Assembly: GCA_004026145.2 (NCBI GenBank)
Contig: CP034989.1
Span: forward strand, 1,263,134 to 1,327,133
Length of the DNA: 64,000 bases
Reading direction: 5' to 3'
Origin: Takifugu bimaculatus
Lineage: Eukaryota; Chordata; Actinopteri; Tetraodontiformes; Tetraodontidae
A model generated the notes under the pieces. That model had not been told where the DNA came from. It saw only the letters and a program-made list of their open reading frames with translations, and did no database searches. Position numbers and translations under genes: made by a program. Below, piece by piece: positions 57,895-64,000 of the stretch (positions are counted from its first letter, which is position 1; the number at the start of each line of letters is the position of its first letter).

Positions 57895-58085
57895 TTGTAA
57901 AGGCTCCATAGGGGAGTTAGCCTGGGAACCCAAGGGTCACCAGTTCAAGTCCCTGCCACAACAAGTCGGTAGGATGGCTGCCGGCTGCTACAGTCGTGCA
58001 TTAGATGTGCACATGCACACATATTGTGTGTCATTTGCAGGTCTGGGTCAAAGGCAGAGGACTGATTGTATGAATGTGGTAAAAA
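57895..58085 (+). mobile_element. tRNA-derived SINE
   Basis: A head with an A-box-like ttagcctggg and a B-box-like agttcaagtcc (57942-57952) is followed by a tRNA-unrelated body. The tail reads ctgggtcaaaggcagaggac, a tail shared by common fish SINEs. The ends are not sharply defined. Confidence 0.65.
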
Positions 58086-61000
58086 CAGGCTCCATGCCTC
58101 ACGTAGGCTGCAGTAGTTCCCAGTTGGGCTGCAGACTTTAGAAATGCAAACATACGATGAACCGTTGTTGGTTTTGTCTCCAGCATGCAGTGAAATCTTA
58201 ATTACATTTTAATGTCGATGCGAGCTTTTAACCTCTGCCAACACCGATACGTTAGCAGGTCCGCGCGTTTTGGCGATTCGACATCAGAGCCAAAGCAATT
58301 ATTGGCGGATCGTTCGAGAGAGCTGCACACACACAAGGCTGTATGCTAATGAGGAGGCCCGGGATGCCGGTGGAGGCTCTTCTCAGGCCGTTTAATACCA
58401 AGTCAGTGCTGATAATTGGTGCTGAGTGTTCTATTATTTGTGCTAAAGCCAACTGAGTCACACGACTCGACGAAAATGCTTCGACATGTGATGAAATATG
58501 TGTTTACTGAAGCTACTTTATGTTATCCAAGTAACATTTTCCTCACAATCAAATGACATTTTGAATTCCATGGTTTATTCTCTTCAAACGTTACTAAGCT
58601 TGAACATTTTGAAAAGATCTTGGTGCTACGTTGTTGAGGAGGGGATACACATGCAGTTATGTGAAAATCCCTCATGACCGTTGAGCTCAAACTAAACACC
58701 CCACCTTCAGTCTTTCTTTTTGAGTAATTCCCTTCTTCCTGAATTAATCATCGCCTTCACGCTGATACACAGCACCCATGTGTACGCAGGAGGTTCACCG
58801 CCATGTTGCTGCAGAGGAGTAAGCAAGAAAACGCACTCTTCATTCAAATGCTTGAGGCACCTGACTTCTGATGATAGGAACCAGCTTTTGAAATGATATC
58901 AGGCCCTATTAAAAGGCAGGGAGACCACCAGCCCCCCCCTCCTGAGGTACTTACTAGCATTTTAGCACAAGTCCCTCCAGACTGGAAAGTGCTCCCCCCC
59001 GGTTGAGAAGCTACTGGGGGGCAGGAGGTACTGCAGAGGAGCACTTCATGTTCTCTGAAGCACGAGCAAAACAAACCAGATTTCCAGATGCAAATGCTAT
59101 TTCATTTAAACGCATCACGATGAAGGCTAATCCGCCCCCGCCCCCCCAGGCTGCAGAGAGCGTCTTGTACTCCAGGTTCCGCCCTTTTAAAAAACAAGGA
59201 CGGAACAAGAACCTGTCAAAACACAGATTCTCCCCGAAGGACCAAGAGACACCTCCAACCAAGGACAAATCAATTAGTGGATGACGGGCAGATGGTTTTG
59301 AAGGACGTCTGCGCCCGTGCCTCAGGTGAGAGGCGCTGGATGGCGGCACGCCGCTGTCAAGTGGGATCCGTGTGATTCCCCAACGTTGCCCGCAAACACA
59401 AGCCTTTCAATGAGAACCTTTGACGATATCAGACGCCCTGATGTGAGGAGCGTGCCGCTTACAGAGGGATGCAAGGAGGGGAAAAAAAGACTGGATGAGG
59501 AGGGAAGAGAGCGGAGCAAGAGTGAATATTTCATATACATATTATCAAACTGAATCGTTGATTAGCATCTCCTCAAAACCACCCCAGGTGATGCTAAAGA
59601 GGAGCCGCGGAAACCATGGCGGCTGTGAATTTCTGCTACAAAAGGATTTTAAATATGTATTTTTTTTTAGAAAAACACAGTCAAAAGCATATTGATAATG
59701 TTGTCACTTGCAAAACAAGCTAATCTGTCAAGCTAATCATGCGCAGAGAAGGACTATACGTCAACGCGGCTTATGAGATTTGCCTTTGTCTTTTATTTTA
59801 TCTTCCAACTGCCAAGATAACAAAGTAACTGAATTAGCCCCGCTGCTTATCTGCAGGTAACCAAGACAACCGTTTGGTGTGTTAATAATTGAGGTTCAGA
59901 GCGAGCGGGTGGTTACAAAGACGGCCATGTTGAGAAACCTGCGGCAGAGAATGAAGGAAAACCTGGAAGCTGAGAGAAAAGGCAGGGTTACAAGACCCAT
60001 TGTCCAACCATTCAGCCCTAATTGGGGGACACAATAGGATCCAGGACACGGTAGCTAGCATGGAACTAGTGCTGCTGACTAAGACACGAAGATAGGAAAT
60101 CATTAATTATAAGACAAAAGGGGCCAACAACAGCAGCAGCGGCCGAGAAAGACAGTCATTTAATATCAGTCGAGCGCCCCGAAGATCGGTCGATTTTAGC
60201 TCTTTTGTGTATCCTGAATCCGGTTGACGAGCAGGCCAGAAAAAAAAGATCCTAATGTCTGCTAATTGAGATTCATGACTTTCAAATAGCAATCAGATGA
60301 AGTGATTAAATCTTTGCTTGTCCACATCTTTGAATCTCAGCTTCCCCTCCCTGGGCATCGTCCTCTGATGGTCCATGTCTCATCATTTCATTATTAATCC
60401 CTCTTTGTTTTAGAGCGGTGTTTATCCCCCGAGAGCTCATCCTCGCTTGAATTAATGCCATAATTACTCCTCTGCAGGGCTCTAATTCTAAACAAAATCT
60501 CTCCTGACCTGAAAAAGACTTTTTAGCATGTATAAAAATGGCGTCCAACCAAATTCTTTTGGTTAATCTCGCATATTTGCAGAATACTTTTGTCTTGTCT
60601 TGGACAAAAGTGTGCAGACGCTTCAGCGCACGTGCGTTTTCATCCTCGTCAGCTGGAAAAGTGAGCGAAAATTGGTGCTTTAATTGACCGACAAAAATGG
60701 GGAATGTGTCAACTGTCTATCAAGAACAGGAAGCGGCTAATGACTTCCATGACGGCTTAATCGCACCTGACTATTTAGAGCCTCAATCACCGCTGATCAA
60801 AATTTAAAGCTTTAATCAACGTCGAGCAATCCGACACCGGCGGCAAGCACGCCGCGGGGCCGGGCGACTGAAATATCGCTGCGCGTCCACGCCGAGTGCG
60901 TCTTTTTACGACGGCACTGAATCAAAAAGAAATTAAGCGCTCAGCAACATTAGCGTAACGAGGCCGGGATGACTTATGATGGGAGCCGCCCACGTGGATC

Positions 61001-64000
61001 ACAGCTGCTGTCTGTTGACGCCGCCTTTTCCTGAACAGATAAATAAAAGTTTCTTGGTAAACACACAAGTCACGAACGTCCCTTTAGATCAAATAATGTG
61101 AGACCAAACAAGAGAAATTGTGCATCTTTAATTGGACCAACAGAGTTCACCGAAGAGCGTTAGCCTCATGGCTAATGGCTCCATCCCTCAGGCCAATCTT
61201 CCCTGGAATGCGAAATTAATTTCTCATTTCAACTCATTAACTTCGTTATGATGGAGTCCTTGTGAAGAAGAGTTCTATCGGACTCTCAGGGCATCCGTTT
61301 CACCCCGCTTTCATCATCCGAGGCAAACACTGGCCGCGCTGCGCCTCTCAATGGCGCAGCGACGTTTGCGACATGCTAAAGTGGGCCAAGGCCCTCGACT
61401 GGTGACTCAGATGACTTTTCCCAATTATCTCCTTTTCAGTTTTCCTCCATTAGGAAACATCGTTAGCGCGATCAGTGATGGATCACAGCGCTCGGCCTCG
61501 TGTCCTGTCTCGCATCCGCCCTGCGGAACATCAAGAGCGCTGAGCCCGATCGCCAGCGCTGATAAACTTTGATTGCATTTGATTACAGCGACCAGGAAAC
61601 CGTGCTGTGGTGCTTGTACTTTCTAAGCAAGGCAGCTAGCTATGCGCCGCCAATGCTAATACCTGGGGAAACAAAGATGTAGATGGAGAATATATGTGTG
61701 TTTTCGTGTGGCTGCAGAGGACTGTAATTAACCCAGAAGACTTATCATCATGGGAACAGATGTGATAAGGCTTCGTTGACGTCTTTCTCCACCTCGACGG
61801 ATCTGAGAATTGGATGCTGCACAACCCCCCGTGGTGCCATCCATGTTGCTTCGTTCAAAGCCTCACATGTGTGTCCGAGCAGAACAATCCCACGCCTGTC
61901 TCCGTAGAATGGGCCCGGGTAAATTGCTATGAATTTCAGGCAGAAAACGAGCTTCGACAAGCTGTTGTCTTCACACAAACACCTCAGCTCACTGGGTCGA
62001 CAACAAGTGGGTGGGTGGGTGAGTTTGCTGAGAATTTAGAATGACTAAAAACCAAACACCACGTGGTTCAGGGGGAGAAACAATCGCCGGTTGGAGGCAG
62101 AGTTCTTGGCTGCAGCAGCGAACTCAGCTGTGCCACGGTCTCGGATGTGAGTCCCTGGAGCTGAAGGGGAGAGAAAAGAACTCAGATGGTCCGTCTACAG
62201 CCGCAGATCTTCTCTCAGCAGCAGAGTCTCCAGCGCTAGGTGGAGCCAGACGCTGCCCTCCAGGAGCAGAAAGATGATTTATAGTGTGAAAAATCACAAC
62301 TGCAACAAAAATAACCGGACAAAAGGGGCAATAACATTAGCTGCTAATGCTAATGCACGCCACAGTGCACCAACATCCTCAGCCGTCACTCCTGCGACCA
62401 ATAGGAGGCACTAACACAGGGGGAATATCGCTAATGACGGAAACATGGCTTTGGGTCAGATTAGATTGAGGAGGAGACATAATGTGCACAATATGACACA
62501 CATAAATTGAACCTTTAGCGCTGTGAAGCATTAAAGGTTAGATGAATATGCAATGCAAGACAGACATGCTTTTTTTAACACACACACTTGTTCATTTTAT
62601 GCACACAGACAATAGCTGTGATCTTCCCTCCAGGCTGACAGGTAATTGCTGTCTATCATGGGACAGGTGGCTCTACAATAGAGCTCCAGAGTCCAGGCGG
62701 ACTCCATTCATCACCACTTTAACTACCTAAGTGAAAACTGTGTGTGTGCGTACGTGTGTGTGTGTGTGTATGTGTGTGTTGTGGAGTGGTGTAAAAAAGA
62801 AGAAAGGTAAAAAATAAGATGGAATCTTCCCTGAAATCCAATAAAGACATACACTTCACATGCTAGCAACGTGAACAAACAATCACGGGTGCATGGCCTC
62901 ACGGAAGCACATGCTAATGCCATCAGACCCGTTTGAGCCCAGCAGTAATGGAAAATTTATTGTTGGACGTTGAGGCAGGGAAAAGAGGAGGAGGGGTCAG
63001 GGAAGGTTTGGATATAAAAGCAATGTGGTCATCGTCATTAAGCACTTCCTCTGCCCCAGTTGGAAGTCTCATATATGACCTATAGACTGCGTGAGGGTTA
63101 ATGGAGCGTGCGTGTGTCCGTTCTCTTCTCACTCTGCATTATTCACATATGCATACAAATGATTTTCTGTGCAGAAAATCAATCTCATGAGGTGAGTTTT
63201 TAAATTACGCCTTCTGTGTTGAGGAAATAATGGATATTTTGAAGAGATTATTGATAACCCATCTTCAATACCTTCTAGATGCTCCTTTGTTGTTCAAAAT
63301 CCAAGCTAACAACACGGTTTTGGTAAAAAAGCCTCGGTTACCTGACCAGACAGCAGCTAGTTAGTATTTTCCTCTCCTTCCATCCTCAAGTATAAATGAT
63401 GAGTAAAAAAACAAACGAGCACCTTTGTTGAGCTCGCCGGGTACATCCACGTCCAACTGTGCACGACCTCAGATGGGCACAGGGAAAGACGAGTCCAGGC
63501 GTGAGGATCTGGGGCTTCCGATACCGTTTTCTTGTAGGAATTGTGCAGAGGTGGATAAAGGAATTGGGAAGGCAGGAAGTGAAAGAGAAGACAGAAGGCC
63601 CCCCCGCTGGCATGAGTCCAGGATTTCTATGTGATTTTGGCTTTGTGGCTTTGTGGTGCTGGACAAACACAAGCAGGGGGAAATAAGCAGCCAAGTAAAT
63701 AACCCAATCTGCCGAAAACAGCCCTCACTCTCTCCATGGCAGCGGGTCACTGATGCGGAGGAAAGTCCTCATATTCCATGATGGGGGGCGTCAAAAATAC
63801 CCAGGAGTTGCGTGCATGTCAGTGCGAAGGGCAGAACATGACATTCTGTTTGCGGGGAACGTTCAGACCTGCATGTCTCACCCTCTCATCTCCTGCAGCA
63901 GGATATGTAGACCCTATTACAACATGTAAATGACCCCCCGCAGAGTGAGCTATCACTGTGATACACTGTATTAGCGCACTCGCACATGGGGGAGACCTGG
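58086..64000. other. Gene-free DNA downstream of pdzrn4
   Basis: ORFs are all short and domain-free. Items seen: a (GT)n tract at about 62738-62780 and A/T-rich stretches with homeodomain-like words (for example 60380-60500), which may be regulatory. No mobile element was recognised. Confidence 0.5.

Overview
The window is vertebrate nuclear DNA, almost certainly from a teleost fish. The genes are split by GT-AG introns. The mobile elements are of kinds common in fish: a Gmr1-type Ty3/gypsy element, a Tc1-like transposon, a tRNA-derived SINE and a LINE with a GGAT-type tail. CA/GT microsatellites are frequent. The tight packing of the first gene (23 coding exons in 6.5 kb) suits a compact percomorph genome such as a pufferfish, but the species cannot be fixed from the sequence alone.

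Layout. (1) 25-6525, + strand: a complete contactin-1 gene, encoding a GPI-anchored neural adhesion molecule with six Ig and four fibronectin III domains. Intron 3 is filled by about 71 copies of a 20-bp minisatellite that starts at the splice donor. Three single-base insertions, in exons 5, 6 and 8, break the frame and are either assembly errors or real lesions. (2) 8829-15294, - strand: a nearly intact Gmr1-type Ty3/gypsy retrotransposon with 518-bp LTRs that are about 99% identical by eye, a 4-bp ATAT target duplication and a proline-tRNA primer site. Integrase lies upstream of reverse transcriptase, and one frameshift separates the two reading frames. (3) 15295-30818: about 15 kb without a recognisable gene. 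It holds two minisatellites (29 bp and 18 bp), homopolymer and GT tracts, a possible LTR relic and an internally deleted LINE. (4) 30819-51475, + strand: pdzrn4, in the short form that starts with an MGCNLC N-terminus. Nine coding exons give 811 residues with part of PDZ1, a full PDZ2, a long variable region, a conserved C-terminal region and a terminal PDZ ligand. Intron 1 is about 11.9 kb. (5) 51476-64000: the pdzrn4 3' UTR, then gene-free DNA with a solo LTR, a (CA)n tract, a deleted Tc1-like transposon and a SINE.

The order cntn1 then pdzrn4 on the same strand matches the arrangement known around human CNTN1-PDZRN4, so this is a conserved linkage block. Both products are neural or synaptic membrane-associated proteins. 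I found no CRISPR array, prokaryotic operon or clearly new protein system. The most notable items are the splice-site-linked repeats in both genes, the unusual pol order and primer site of the retrotransposon, a tandem array of ETS-like motifs, and the apparent lack of a RING exon upstream of pdzrn4.
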